DNA of 64,000 nucleotides from Lasiodiplodia sp. COLG20. Lineage: Eukaryota; Ascomycota; Dothideomycetes; Botryosphaeriales; Botryosphaeriaceae. A program made the translations under genes and the position numbers. Below are positions 43,758-55,159 of this stretch, piece after piece. The first letter of the stretch is position 1, and every line of letters begins with the position of its first letter. The DNA is taken from contig VNWV01000021.1 of assembly GCA_009801085.1 (NCBI GenBank), positions 186,001-250,000 of the forward strand, written 5' to 3'. The notes beneath the pieces were generated by a model. That model made no database searches. It saw only the letters and a list, made by a program, of their open reading frames with translations, and had not been told where the DNA came from.

Positions 43758-44662
43758 TCACGAGTACCGTTGACCCGGCAACTCGTGTGTTCCTGAAGTT
43801 TTCGGTGGAGTTCCCCCCTGCTGCTGCTGGAAATATACTGGACTTCCGTCTGCCTCGTGGAGCTGATTGTCCGTGTGAAGCTCATGCGACAGCGGCTCGC
43901 CGCCGCTCTGCTTCGGTTCCGCGGTAGATTGGTCGTTGGCCCACCGCGGCGTGGCGCTGCTCCGCTTCCGCCGCCGCCAGATCAAAAGTCCCGCAAGGCC
44001 TGCCAGAGCTATACCGCCAACAGCGCAGCCGACCGCGATGCCCGCGACGGCACCTGTGGAAAGTGATGAGCTGCCCGCCTCCGCCGTTGCTTGACTCGAT
44101 GCGCTCGTCGATGCGGTTGTCGATGCGCTTGTTGCCGCCGCGCTCGAGGCCTCTGCGGCGTTCGTCGCGGGTGGTGATGTGCTCGTGGATGCGGCGGCCG
44201 AAGTCGTGGTGGAAGCCAGCGTCGAGTAGTGTTCTTGGTTATACACCAGCGCCTCGCTGCCCGTCATGTTGAAGACCGGATTCCTCCACAGCCCCCAGCA
44301 GATGTTGATTTGGCCTTCGGTTCGCGTGCATTCGTCGTTCTCGGTGCAGCACCACTCGTCCCCGTTGGAGCTGCAGGCAATTTGCGAGTCGTCCGGTGTT
44401 GTCGAGTCGCCGCCTTTGCATGTTTGGGAGTACGTCCAGCACACTCTGTTTGGATACATGTCAGCCGCCGCCGCATTATTCGTCCAGCGGAAAAGGATGG
44501 TCCCTACCTATCAGGCGCCGAGCACGCCCAAACCCGATTCACACCCTCGACGTAGGCACAGAGGTTGCCGTTCGCTGTCAGATCGTTGGCGTCTATCGAG
44601 GCGCCATTGTAGATGCATTTGTCCACCGTGTTGCTCAGGAAGAAAGTCGCGTTTACCGACAT
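43758..44662 (-). CDS. Single-pass membrane protein with Cys-rich ectodomain and Ser/Thr-rich stalk
   Basis: Two exons (44662-44508, 44445-43758) give 280 residues. The N-terminal 110 residues contain about ten Cys (for example CIYNG, CWTYSQTC, EWCC and ENDEC). Such modules occur in fungal cell-surface proteins. A stalk of about 60 residues is almost entirely Ser, Thr and Ala. Then comes one hydrophobic helix (GAVAGIAVGCAVGGIALAGL) with the stop-transfer sequence WRRRKRS and a polar cytoplasmic tail. This is a wall-sensor-like architecture (Mid2/Wsc-like). No signal peptide is visible after the chosen ATG. An upstream exon may be missing from my model, or the protein may insert with its single helix. 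Function not assigned. Confidence 0.78.
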
Positions 44663-45817
44663 GGTGTGTGTCGTGCCCGCCGGTAACAGGTCTCACGAAC
44701 AGGCGTTAGGCAGGAGAGAGGCTCGAGGGAAAACCAGGGAAAAGGCATCGAGGATGTACGGCTCTAAATGCGGACAAGTCCGGGGTCATCTCGACCGTGC
44801 GCTTTGGGGGCTGAAATCCTTCCTGCCACAGCCGCGTTCCGACTCCACTTTGGCCCCATGACTCGTATCCTGCATCGCCATATTGCCAAAGTGGATCAGG
44901 TACGAACTGGCGTCGTTAGTGGATGTTGTGCGTCCTGATGAGCGGATCTTGGTTGGAAAATGGAAACGCCCTGAGAGCTCGGCCAGTGGCATTTTTACTT
45001 TCACCCATCGTGACATCAAGCGCCAAGGCGTGCGCCACCAACAAGGTTAAAAGGAACTCAATCTTTATTGGTCCGCATGTCACAGCGGCCCCGGAAGAGC
45101 CGCATGCTCCTCCAGCGCGTAAATAAGCTTCAAAAAATCCAATTAATATAAAAGACACATGAAAAGCACATGCCTGCCTGTTATCACTCGCATATCCTTT
45201 TCGTGGATATCACTGTCCTAACTTCAACAACCTCCATGGCGATTGTGTATTCACTGAGGTTCCCATAAACCACGAGATACAAGTCACGCTTATTGTAGCT
45301 CAACCAGTCGGGAGCATTTTCCTTCAGCATCGACACTGAATTACTGCACATTTCAGTTAAAAAAAATTTCATCATTACTGAAACAATATGATAGATTCAA
45401 ATTGGTATTTTAAGGGAGATACGCCGACTGACAGAAGACCAGCCTTCTTCTCGAAGATAGTTAATATCTTTTTTTAGATGCACAAACGATTATCAACTAA
45501 GTTGTTATATAATGACCAGCTCTGCTTCTAATGAGCGAAGTTGAAAGTGCTCCTAATGGGTCTATAGCGAAAATCTGACTCTATCGGATGATGACTGCAG
45601 CACTGCGGGTGGCTCGGCTGACACACGCGACCATCCAGTAATGTGTGCGCATCCCCCCCATCGGCTGGATGATGGCATATGTATTGCTCCACCACTTTCT
45701 GCCTGCTCCCCCGCGTTACGCGACCCGCCGAGCCTTCTCCACCTCCGCACAGCCTTGCGCATAACCTCTCTTCACTGTCCTACCACAACCACGCAGACCT
45801 CGTTCGAGACACGGACC
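44663..45817. other. Intergenic, 1.15 kb, nothing recognised
   Basis: AT-rich around 45360-45520. An in-frame ATG at 45641 would extend the next gene by 59 residues, but the sequence there is not conserved-looking, so I treat it as 5' leader. Confidence 0.45.
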
Positions 45818-47755
45818 ATGGATTCTTCATCCGCAGTCGCACCCGTGGACTCTCCCTACCACGGCCAAGATCTCAGTCGCGGGGAGATACGCCTTCTCAC
45901 CATCGTTTCAACCGAGCCGCGCATAGAGCTTTCAACCGAGCGACACAGCCTCGCTGAAAATCTGGAATTCGAGGCAGTGTCGTATGTCTGGGGCACAGCA
46001 CCCGCCACCGTCGAAGCTTCATGCAATGGAAAATCACTTCTCGTCACCCCGACCGTGCGAGATATGCTTGTACACCTACACCTCTACAGGCCGGCGCCGC
46101 AACGTCCGCTGTGGATCGACGCCATCTGCATCAACCAAGACGATATAGACGAGAAAGCTATTCAGATACCTTCCATGCACAATGTCTTTTCGCAAGCGGC
46201 GCAAGTCATCATTTGGATGGGCATTGCAACAACCGAAACGGATGCCTTCATGGCTGAATTCTCTAGGGTTTCAGCGATCGCGAGAAATTGGGTATCCGCT
46301 GGAACAGACCCGTTCGCGCCGGGAGTCATGCAGGCGTGTTCCTGGCCACCGGATGATGATCCATTCTGGATGGGGTACTTTGACTTACTCTATGGAGAGT
46401 GGATCCAACGCTTGTGGACGTTTCAGGAAGCCGTCCTTGCGCGAAAAGCAATCATTCTTTGCGGAGCTTCCAGCATTGATCTGGAGAATTTCCTCGACTT
46501 CTCCGACGAAGGTCACTATGCTATAAATGCATACATCCCTGGAATTATAAATGATTCTTGTCCCAATCCTTTTGCATCGAAAGAGGTTCACGCTATTCGG
46601 CGTTTCCGAAACCACATCAAAGTTTCTAGGGGTGTGAAAACGTATAAGATTCCAGACCTTCTACACAGACTTCGTAACAGACGTGTGAAGGAGCAAGTGG
46701 ATCGAGTATGGGCTGTAACCGGCTTATTCGATAATGACGTGCAGCAAGACTTGGCACCAAAGGTTGACTACAGCATTGGAGGCCTCGAGGATTACTCTAG
46801 GACCTTTGTCGATTTTGCAAAGGTTATTCTTACAAGATCAGAGTCACTGGCTCTTCTTTCCGTGCCTCCTCTGCTTGAGTCAAAGGAAAGCTCCCTCCCA
46901 TCATGGTGCCCAGACTTTTCAGGTCAAGGAGCTTGCTCCCGGTTCATTGTTGATCATTGGACCCGCCCAGTCTGCGAACTTCCTCGAGATTCTCAACTGC
47001 TACTTCACGAAGAAAGCTATGATAAAGAAAAATGTTACGAGAACCGGTCTGCGACCAGGAATCGTAGCCATCTATTGTTTTGGACGTCTGAAACAGAGAA
47101 TATCTTGCGTGTTCGCGGCTTTCACGTAGATACGGTGTCTGAGACTATAGAAAACCCATTGATTATTGGTCCGACGAATTGGGCAACTAACCTGGATTGG
47201 GCGCTCACCAACATTCAGAATCCTTCTTTTGCGGCTGCTATGAACTGGGAGTCACAAAGTCTGGCCTTGGCGCGCCGCGTTTTCCACGGAGAGAATGATG
47301 CAGAGTCAAGTATTCCTCGAGAATATTTCATGACGTTACTTCGGGATTGTCGTATATCTGACAAAACAGAGATTGCATATACGGATGCAATGTCCGTTTT
47401 GCGGAGCGAGAATCCGGAGGAAAAGTTCAATCAATTCGACTTTCCCTGGGTAACGTATATCAATGAGTGGATCAGTACTTTAAGTAGTCTATGCGGGCAC
47501 ACTTTTTTCAGCACTACAGGTGGCCGCATCGGGATAGCAACGCCGGGATGCAAACCTGGGGACAAGATATGTGTTCTCTATGGCGGATTTCCGGTGTACA
47601 TCTTGCGTTGGCCAGGTTGCAGCAACAGCCCTGACTCCAGTGCTGGTGATGCCATCGTTGAATTCAAGGGAGCTGCGTTTGTTCCTCATCTCATGGAACA
47701 ACATAGGTCAGACGATGCTCGCCTTGGAGAGGATGAGATATTCTTAATTGGTTGA
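45818..47755 (+). CDS. HET-domain (heterokaryon incompatibility) protein
   Basis: Single exon, 645 residues. The HET domain occupies about residues 45-200: FEAVSYVWGT, then RPLWIDAICINQDDIDEKAIQI and VFSQAAQVIIWMG, the three conserved blocks. Further on, RLWTFQEAVLAR matches the usual fourth block. The region after about residue 300 (RVKEQVDRVWAVTGLF and following) is the long C-terminal part common to these proteins. HET proteins act in non-self recognition and can trigger cell death. Most copies in filamentous fungi have no known partner. I chose ATG 45818 (GGACCATGG) over the in-frame ATG at 45641. The stop codon lies inside a short tandem repeat. Confidence 0.92.
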   Translation: MDSSSAVAPVDSPYHGQDLSRGEIRLLTIVSTEPRIELSTERHSLAENLEFEAVSYVWGTAPATVEASCNGKSLLVTPTVRDMLVHLHLYRPAPQRPLWIDAICINQDDIDEKAIQIPSMHNVFSQAAQVIIWMGIATTETDAFMAEFSRVSAIARNWVSAGTDPFAPGVMQACSWPPDDDPFWMGYFDLLYGEWIQRLWTFQEAVLARKAIILCGASSIDLENFLDFSDEGHYAINAYIPGIINDSCPNPFASKEVHAIRRFRNHIKVSRGVKTYKIPDLLHRLRNRRVKEQVDRVWAVTGLFDNDVQQDLAPKVDYSIGGLEDYSRTFVDFAKVILTRSESLALLSVPPLLESKESSLPSWCPDFSGQGACSRFIVDHWTRPVCELPRDSQLLLHEESYDKEKCYENRSATRNRSHLLFWTSETENILRVRGFHVDTVSETIENPLIIGPTNWATNLDWALTNIQNPSFAAAMNWESQSLALARRVFHGENDAESSIPREYFMTLLRDCRISDKTEIAYTDAMSVLRSENPEEKFNQFDFPWVTYINEWISTLSSLCGHTFFSTTGGRIGIATPGCKPGDKICVLYGGFPVYILRWPGCSNSPDSSAGDAIVEFKGAAFVPHLMEQHRSDDARLGEDEIFLIG

Positions 47756-47781
47756 TTGGTTGACTGGTTGACTGGTTGACT
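47750..47781. repeat. Four 8-bp tandem repeats (GGTTGAYT) spanning a stop codon
   Basis: Copies start at 47750, 47758, 47766 and 47774. The first is GGTTGATT and the rest are GGTTGACT. The TGA of the first copy (47753-47755) is the stop codon of the HET-domain gene. Confidence 0.9.
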
Positions 47782-47978
47782 TTAATCTCATGCACAACAA
47801 ATCATTCTGGGTGTCTGTATTGCTTTCGATCTATGTGTTCATATCTGTGAGATTTAAAGTGCTGTTGATAAAACTACTTTACGTCTACGTATAGAGTCAA
47901 CAAGTGACTCAACCATATTCCCATCTAAATATCCAGAAAAAATGCGAATAGAAATACAGTCCAGAATCCCGCACCCCT

Positions 47979-50595
47979 TCAGTTCGGCAACGTATCCATC
48001 AGGCCATAAGAGAGCATGTCATGATCTCCCAGCTGATCCGCAATCGACAGAAATTCACAAGAAGAGATACCGAGATTATCGAAAAGCTCAGCATGACTGG
48101 CCGTTTGTGCGCAATCCGAAGGGGAAGAATCCGTAGCGTGTTCAGATATAGACATGGCGAACTGAACAGGCTCCGATGCCGACACCGCAGGCTGCTCCAC
48201 TTCATGGGAAAGATTGCTGCTGTAGCTCATTTCCGGCCCCGACAGACTTGCCAACGTCAGCGCCTGGAGGCCGCGCCGTTCCGACTGTACGGCCAGCTCT
48301 TGGCATAGCTCTTGGAGACGGACCAGCTCCGCCTTTCGCGTCGCGGCCACTCTGTTGCCCCTGCCGATCATCTCGTCGAGGATGTCGAGCGCCTGTTGCT
48401 CGTAGCTTTCGTTTCCGGCTGTGCCGGGGAATATAGCGTTGGCCATGATCAGATGCAAGGCCGCGCCATAGGTGAACTCGAGGTCAAAGGGGAGGAACGT
48501 TTCTACAGCGAAGTCAGCTTTATTTTGTGTTTGGATCAGCGTGGGATCGGGGACTGACCGAGGATGCTGTCGTTGTCGGTCAGTATCTGCAGGGTTTTCA
48601 CCGCGGAGTTGATGCCGGTGGAGATCAGGTTTGTCGTGAGAGCCAGAAAGCTCTGCCAGTCTTCTTCTGCGAGGTCCATGTTCTCCAGGCGCTCCTTGAG
48701 AACAGACAGGAGGAGGGGTCTTGTGGCCACGATCACACACTGAGAAAAGTTGCATGAGCACGGTGGCAGAATGTGTGAGAGCATAAGCCATCTACTTTAC
48801 TGACCTGGTGGTAAAGCAACGTGATGTGGCGTGTAACCCTGGGCATTGTCTTAACCGAGTTTCGAAACTTGGTGCTGACAATGTCCTCAATTTCCTGGGC
48901 ATGCCCGGCCATGGTACGCAAGGTAGACCTTATTGTCTCAAGAAATACGCCCAGTTGAGTTTTACCGGCCTTGTATATCGCTGAAGCAGGTAAGCTTTGA
49001 GATATCCATGGGACAGCAGTGCATGCTTTTGACTTACTCGTTACAATTACCGATAGCAAATGTGACAGCTTGACCTGAAGGCTGAGCGTGCTGTCGTCTT
49101 GCGAGTCTGTGCTGAGCGAACTGACTGGGACAGTTATTTCACAGTCAGCAGTCGTCGTGGGAAGTCCCAGAGAGGTCGAGAAATGCCGGTCCATGATGTA
49201 CAATGTCCACCAAAGATTTCGGCAGCGTGTAACGGTCTCGAGCCCAAGCTCTTCCTCTGGAAGCATGGTGTGTATTCCTTCGAACTGTGCTATGCGTAAT
49301 GCTTGACCGAGCTGTGTACCTAAGAGCATCAGCTATCGAAAATTCGTTGAGAGGCGGTCGTTGATCAGACTAACGTAGACATGCGCTACTTCTCTTTGGT
49401 CGATTGAATAGAGATAGAGACCGGCTAAAGCTAAAGCCTCGATGGCGGGACAGCTCTCTTTCCATATCGATGTATGATCCGGCATCAGAGACATGGCACG
49501 CACGAAGTATTTTGCACCTGGCGGTTCCTGAGGATCGCTTGACTTGGAGAGAAAGGCCGTGCCGAATGCCAGGACAAGAAGGAACTGGACGAACCACAGT
49601 CGAGACTCTGTGGCCTTCTCGAGAGCATTGCCATAGTAGAACTGGTGTACGTGGTCGATGAATTCCCGGTCGTTGAATGATCGATAGTGGTGGCCAAGGT
49701 GGAACTTGACGGTATGGAACAGGTATAGAGCGTGGTCAACTGATGGCAGATCGCTGATGTCAGGAGGATCATCAGTCGAACAATGCTTCCATTTTAAGCT
49801 GTACGTGTTGGCCTCGAAACATTTGGAGAAACTGTCCGCAACTTCGATGTGAAGCTTTTCGGTCAACATGAGCTCGAGACGAACACTGAAAGACATTGTC
49901 GACCGAGGGGCCAGCCATACTGTAAGTATCTTGTTAGAGTTGAAGAGGAAAGCTGAAGGATGATTGGACTAACTCCATTTGCGCTGGTCCCTGCATACGT
50001 TCTTGATTGTCTTTGAAGGACATTCGAAGGGACTGGTCCAAATGTTGAACGTGCTGTCACTGGGCTGCTGTTGTGTTACCTCATTCGATGCGGACGCCAG
50101 ACCCATGCCTAGCCAAGCATACTTAGCCCAGAGTTTGAAAGAGGGGGAAAATATGGTACAGTAGACTTGCACTCACCATCATGTTCACCGGCATTGGGCC
50201 TGAATGTAGCAGACTGCGGACTTGAAGTCTGGCTCGGGGTCACGGGGGAGGGTAGTCTTGTTGTGAATTGTCGTTGGGTTCGGGACAGCTTCTGCAACTC
50301 TCGGAGATATCTGCCTCGTGGCGTTAGCAAGCCGATGAGACGACCTTGCATACGGCATACCTTTCCGAGACCACAATCTTATTACCGCCATCTGTAAAGC
50401 GACATCTGACGGCGCGCCGCTGGCAGTTTGAACACGGCTCCTCGCCGGAACATTTGATTTTGCTCTGTCGGCACGCAATGCAGCTGTGGTTCCGTTAGCG
50501 ACCACGTGTGTGGATGAGAGACGGCGCATTGGGGGCCCCTACGCGTTGGCAGTCCTCCGCCCCTTCCGATGTTCCGTCTGCGTGTCGGCACTCAT
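47979..50595 (-). CDS. Zn(II)2Cys6 transcription factor, nine exons
   Basis: Exons at 50595-50543, 50483-50361, 50310-50177, 50108-49974, 49919-49371, 49319-49038, 48980-48805, 48739-48559 and 48502-47979 give 718 residues. The zinc cluster is intact in exon 2: ACIACRQSKIKCSG, then PCSNCQRRAVRC, followed by a linker with a short basic/helical stretch (YLRELQKLSRTQ). The fungal_trans domain has HHYRSFNDREFIDHVHQFYY, STQLGQALRIAQFEGIH, and the hallmark CRNLWWTLYIMDRHFSTSLG. A C-terminal region rich in Ser and acidic residues could activate transcription. Targets unknown. It is convergent with the HET gene, and the amino-acid permease lies beyond a 1.7-kb gap on the other side. Confidence 0.88.
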
Positions 50596-52287
50596 AGTGT
50601 CACGTTATGCGATGATGAGGTGACCTATCCACGGTCGGCTTTTCAACGTGGGTGATCAATGCTTTCACATAGGACCCGAGATGATAAGAGTTGCATGGAT
50701 CTGCGCTACCCCGCTTGTGAGATACACGGCGTGTTCTTATCGCACCCGACGAAATCGCTAAAAATCAATGCACCAGATAGCACTAAACATGCTTCTGCTA
50801 CGAATGATCGCGTATTACATGCATATGGATCTATGGTAGCGCTTTCGCGATGGGTTTCTCGTTGAAGACAAAGAACGCGGCCGCTTGCTAACTGGTTTGC
50901 CATTTTTGCGGGGTAGACCAGGCATAAGCAAAGTCATGCGGTAGATTTCAGACCGCGGAGAGAATGAGCCGCATGGAAAACGCGGGGAGTTGCTCCATAA
51001 TGAGCGTCATCGGGCGCGACTGTGTGTGACGTATCTGGGGGATCACTGCCAGGATCGGATGGGGTTCCCGATCCCTGTTCTGTTTTCCGGCTGTGGAAGC
51101 CGAGGTAGCTTCTTGTGCTTCTCTCTCTCATTCTCTGGTAACACTGCTCGCTCACTTCTCCGCCGCAGTGCTCCTGTTTGCCGTGCAGGAATGTATCGCG
51201 ACATGTGTTGTACTTCTCTGGGAAGAAGGTCCTGTCACATCGAAGAGAAGCTGCTCCAACCTCATGTCCGCGGTCATGGCGCCTGCGGGGCCCCACATTG
51301 TCGTCCTCGGTGGTTCATTGGAAGCGAATTTCTCCGCGTGTTTCACCAGCAGGATGACTGGGAGGGCGTGGTACAAGCAGACCACACTGTCACGCTTGGG
51401 ACGTACTGAGTTGTCCCTTCTTTGTATTGGGGCCTGATGCACGCAGAGCTGGACTTGAGCCTCTTTGACCTTCCTGAAGGAGAAAACGTGTCCTGCGACA
51501 ACCGTAACAGGCACGGGAACGAAAGCCGGGACACGTATGACCCTATTGATTGGTCGGAACGCATCCGATACAGCCCTCTCCATCAATGGTAAAAGGGCCA
51601 CGCTCGAACTCCTATCAAAGCCAGCGGCCACCGGAAGCCCCTCGGCTCGAACATTGTCGAATTCAGTATTGTCGCCGTGTTTTTCCGTCACATCCTTGGA
51701 ATAATGGCTCTTGGTGCTAGCCTCACTTCTCGGCGCCGATGGCAAGGCTAAGACGCTGGGCCTTCCACCCACATGATGAGTTGACTCGTGGCTCTGCGGA
51801 GCAACTGAGGCAGCTGATTTCGACGCCCGAATCACCATTCAAAGCCGCGCACTAGGAACAAGGTACGTGTAACAACCCGCCAAGGTACTCATCAAGTTTT
51901 GCAAATCTGTACTACGGATTTGATGCCACCTTTGAGCCGGCCAGAGTCGGAAGGAGAAACGCACGGGACACCTACTGCCAGGCAAGTACATGCAGTCGCT
52001 ACAGCCAATAAGCCCCCAGCTGATGACGTCGCAGTGGGTTGCCCAGGTCTCGGGTTCCCCACCCGAGCTGATACTCCAACACCAATGCGGCGAAGGATTG
52101 ATAAAAGATTGTTCCACGCGGGGAAATACCTGAATATCTGGATAGTGAAGGTGGGGGGACATGAAGGTTGGACCCTGTTCCCTGCCGGCGGAGGCTGAGG
52201 AAGACGGCAGATGTCGAAGTAGATAAAGTCCTCAATGCCTGCACAGTCGATCTGCCAACCTCTCCTCACGGCTGGGCAACGACAACA
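50596..52287. other. Intergenic, 1.7 kb, one unassigned open frame
   Basis: A minus-strand open frame of 228 codons with an ATG start (51838-51152) is the only sizeable frame. Its product shows no domain, repeat or membrane segment that I recognise, and overlapping plus-strand frames are nearly as long. It may be a lineage-specific gene or chance. I see no RNA gene or mobile element. Confidence 0.35.
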
Positions 52288-54165
52288 ATGACGGCAGATT
52301 CGCTATCTCTGAAGGAGGTGACCACCACGACGAAGAATGAAGCCGGGTCGGAAGCAGGCGACTATGCCATTGGCGAGTCAACGCTGCACCAGGCGGCGCT
52401 GCAGCGCCATTTGAAACCGCGCCAGGTACAGTTCTTTGCCATCGGTGGCTCCATTGGGACAGCGCTCTTCATCACAATCGGCTATGGTCTACTGCATGGA
52501 GGAGCTGGCAGTCTGCTGATTGCCTTCATCCTGCAATCCATCATCCTCTCCTTGGTGAACAACGCTCTCGCCGAGATGACCATCTTCATGCCCGTCAGCG
52601 CCGCCTTCATTCAGCACGCCGATGTTTGGGTCGACAAAGCTTGGGCTTTCATGATCGGATGGAACTTCTTTTTGTTCGAAGCAATCCTGGTTCCCTTTGA
52701 GATTACAGCCTTGGACTTGATCTTGACATATTGGCGCGACGACATTCCTTCGGCGGCAGTCATCTCTGCTTGCATCTTCACATACGGGTTTGCACGATTC
52801 CAGCCCCAATGCTCCCCTGCTTCAAGGGATCTGGATGTTGACTCAATTTTAGTATCACCAATATCCTTGCTGTGGGGTATTTTGGCGAGGCCGAGTTCTG
52901 GCTCTCCATTGGGAAGCTGTGTCTCATCATCCTTGTGTACACCTTCACTCTTGTCACCATGTGCGGTGGAAATCCGCAAGGCCATGCGTATGGGTTCTCG
53001 AATTGGACAAAACCAGTATTACTCAACCGTCACCCTGCACGCCGTCGGATGACACTAACGTCTTTTTTGTCTCTAGGGTCCCTTCGTCGCGTACATTAGT
53101 ACGGGTGACTTGGGTCGATTCCATGGCTTCCTTTCCGCGCTGTGGCAGGCTGCCTTCATCGTTGTTGGCCCTGAGTATCTTGCCGCTTGCGCCGGTGAAG
53201 TCCAAAACCCACGTAAGACGTTGCGGTCTGCTTTTAAACACGTTTACTGGCGCTTTGCTCTCTTCTTCGTCTGCGGCGCCCTCTGCGTTGGCATAATTCT
53301 GCCGGCCAATGACCCGACCTTGGAGAGGGTTCTGAGCTCAGGCGAAACTGGCACTGGCGCGTCGTCTCCATTCATCATTGCCATGGCCAACATGGGAGTC
53401 GGTGTCCTCCCTCACATCGTCAATGGGCTCCTATTGACCAGCATCTACTCTGCTGGCAACTGTTACGTCTACACCACTGTCCGTAGTCTCCACGGACTCG
53501 CTTCCAACGGACACGCCCCCAAACTATTCCTGAAGACGACGAAGAACGGAGTACCCATCTACTCCCTCGGTGTGGCACTGGCGTTTGGCTGCTTGGCTTA
53601 CTTGAAGCTGAACAGCGGCACCATGCAGGTGCTGAACTGGTGAGATTGCTTTCCACCTCCCTGCGTCCGTCTAAATCAGTACTAATTGCGAGTGAATAAC
53701 AGGTTTGTCAATCTCGTCACCAGCGCCACGCTGATAGCCTACATCGTCATCTGCGTCAACTACCTGTTTTTCTACCGCGCCCTGAAAGCACAGAAATACG
53801 ACCGCGATACTCTGCCGTACAAGGGCTGGTTCCAACCATACGGCACATGGGTCGCGCTGATCTGGCTGGTGTGCGTCGAGATCTTCTACGGCTATGCCGT
53901 GTTTCTTAAGGGCAACTGGGACGTGGGCACTTTCTTCAGTAGCTACACCATGGCCTTCCTCGCCATCTTCCTTTTCACGTTCTGGAAGATCTTCAAGCGT
54001 ACGAAGCCCGTCAGCCCGCACGAAGCAGACTTGGTCTGGGCACGACCCCTGGTGGATCAGCACGAAGCTCTGTTCGCTGAAGTGGAGGAGGCCGGGATTT
54101 GGGAGACGGTGAGGACGTTTTTGAAGCTCGACAAGGTTGGGCTTCCCTTTCGATCTAGCGCGTAG
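52288..54165 (+). CDS. Amino-acid permease (YAT/APC family)
   Basis: Plasma-membrane amino-acid/H+ symporter. Four exons (52288-52787, 52853-53015, 53077-53639, 53703-54165) give 562 residues with about twelve hydrophobic segments. The N-terminal family motif is HLKPRQVQFFAIGGSIGTALF. The segment LVNNALAEMTIFMPVSAAFIQHADVWVD is the usual TM3 block, and GPFVAYISTGDLGRFHGF with VVGPEYLAACAGEVQNPRKTLRSAF is the conserved TM6/loop region. YSAGNCYVYTTVRSLHGLASNGHAP follows. The N-terminal tail is hydrophilic and cytoplasmic. Substrate range cannot be read from the sequence. No promoter element shared with the leucine-type cluster was seen, although amino-acid uptake would suit it. Confidence 0.93.
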
Positions 54166-55159
54166 GCGTGAGTGAACTGTGCAAGAGTCATCCGGGGCTT
54201 GGTTCTTGATTGATGCGCTCTGCGACATGGTAAGGAATGTCGGTTTGGTTGGTTGTTTGGAATTGGTTTCCCATTCCTACCCTTAGACGAAGACAACAAT
54301 GAAATCGATCTCTAGAACCTTACTGGAGTAGCATAGCGTGACGGCCTCTAGGCTTTCCTGGAAAATACCCCGCTGCATGAATGATATTAATGCACGTATC
54401 TACAGATACCTTGCCACCAAACAATATGCCATGTTCAGCTGTTCCAGTTAAGCCCGCTGTATGTACTTTCTGGTAGATGAGGAGATGAGACGTCATGCAG
54501 AAATCCAATTCAACAGCTCTATGAGCCGGGTCGACCCGTGGAGTGATGTAACCATACCCACCTAGATGTGTATTGTTTTTCGTTGTTTAATCAGCAACAG
54601 ATGGAGCCCCATTGGCTATGCAACTTGATAAGACGGAACGGCTGCTATTCTATCCGACATGAAGATTTTTCGGGTTCCTAACGGCCTGCGCCACTCAAAC
54701 TCTATCTCTGTGGCCCCATATCAGCCACGTCGGGATGAAGCCGAGGAAAGCGGGTTCTCGGATCTGATGCCGAGGGTCGGGGACTGGCTTTTCAAACTTT
54801 AGGGATCGATTAAACAAAAAGAGTTCAAAAATGCGAAAGATGTACCTTGTAGATATCCATTGCTGGTATGCTAAAGCGTCATGAAGCATTTGTGGGAGAC
54901 GTACCCCATGTGTCCACTGGAAAGTGTGGTCCATGCTCGGCCCGGACGCCGACATTGTGGGGATGTGGCGATATGGGAGACGACGTAGGAAAGGCACCGG
55001 GCACGGATACCGAGTGCTTGATGAATTCGTTACCTGCCATTGCCAAATATCCGTTTTCCATATTAAGCCGCTGTTGTTGATACACTTCATCTTGTTCCAG
55101 TCCCTCTCCTTTGCGCCGATCCTTTTTCTGATCTCCATCTGTTTTTTTCCTCTATCAAA
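54166..55159. other. Intergenic, 1.0 kb, nothing recognised
   Basis: Short frames only. The last 100 bases are a pyrimidine-rich leader before the aldehyde dehydrogenase ATG. Confidence 0.5.

Noticed and set aside
51152..51838. A 228-codon minus-strand frame in the 1.7-kb gap
   Set aside because: It starts with ATG but has no domain, signal or repeat, and competing frames overlap. I describe it under the intergenic entry and do not call it a gene.
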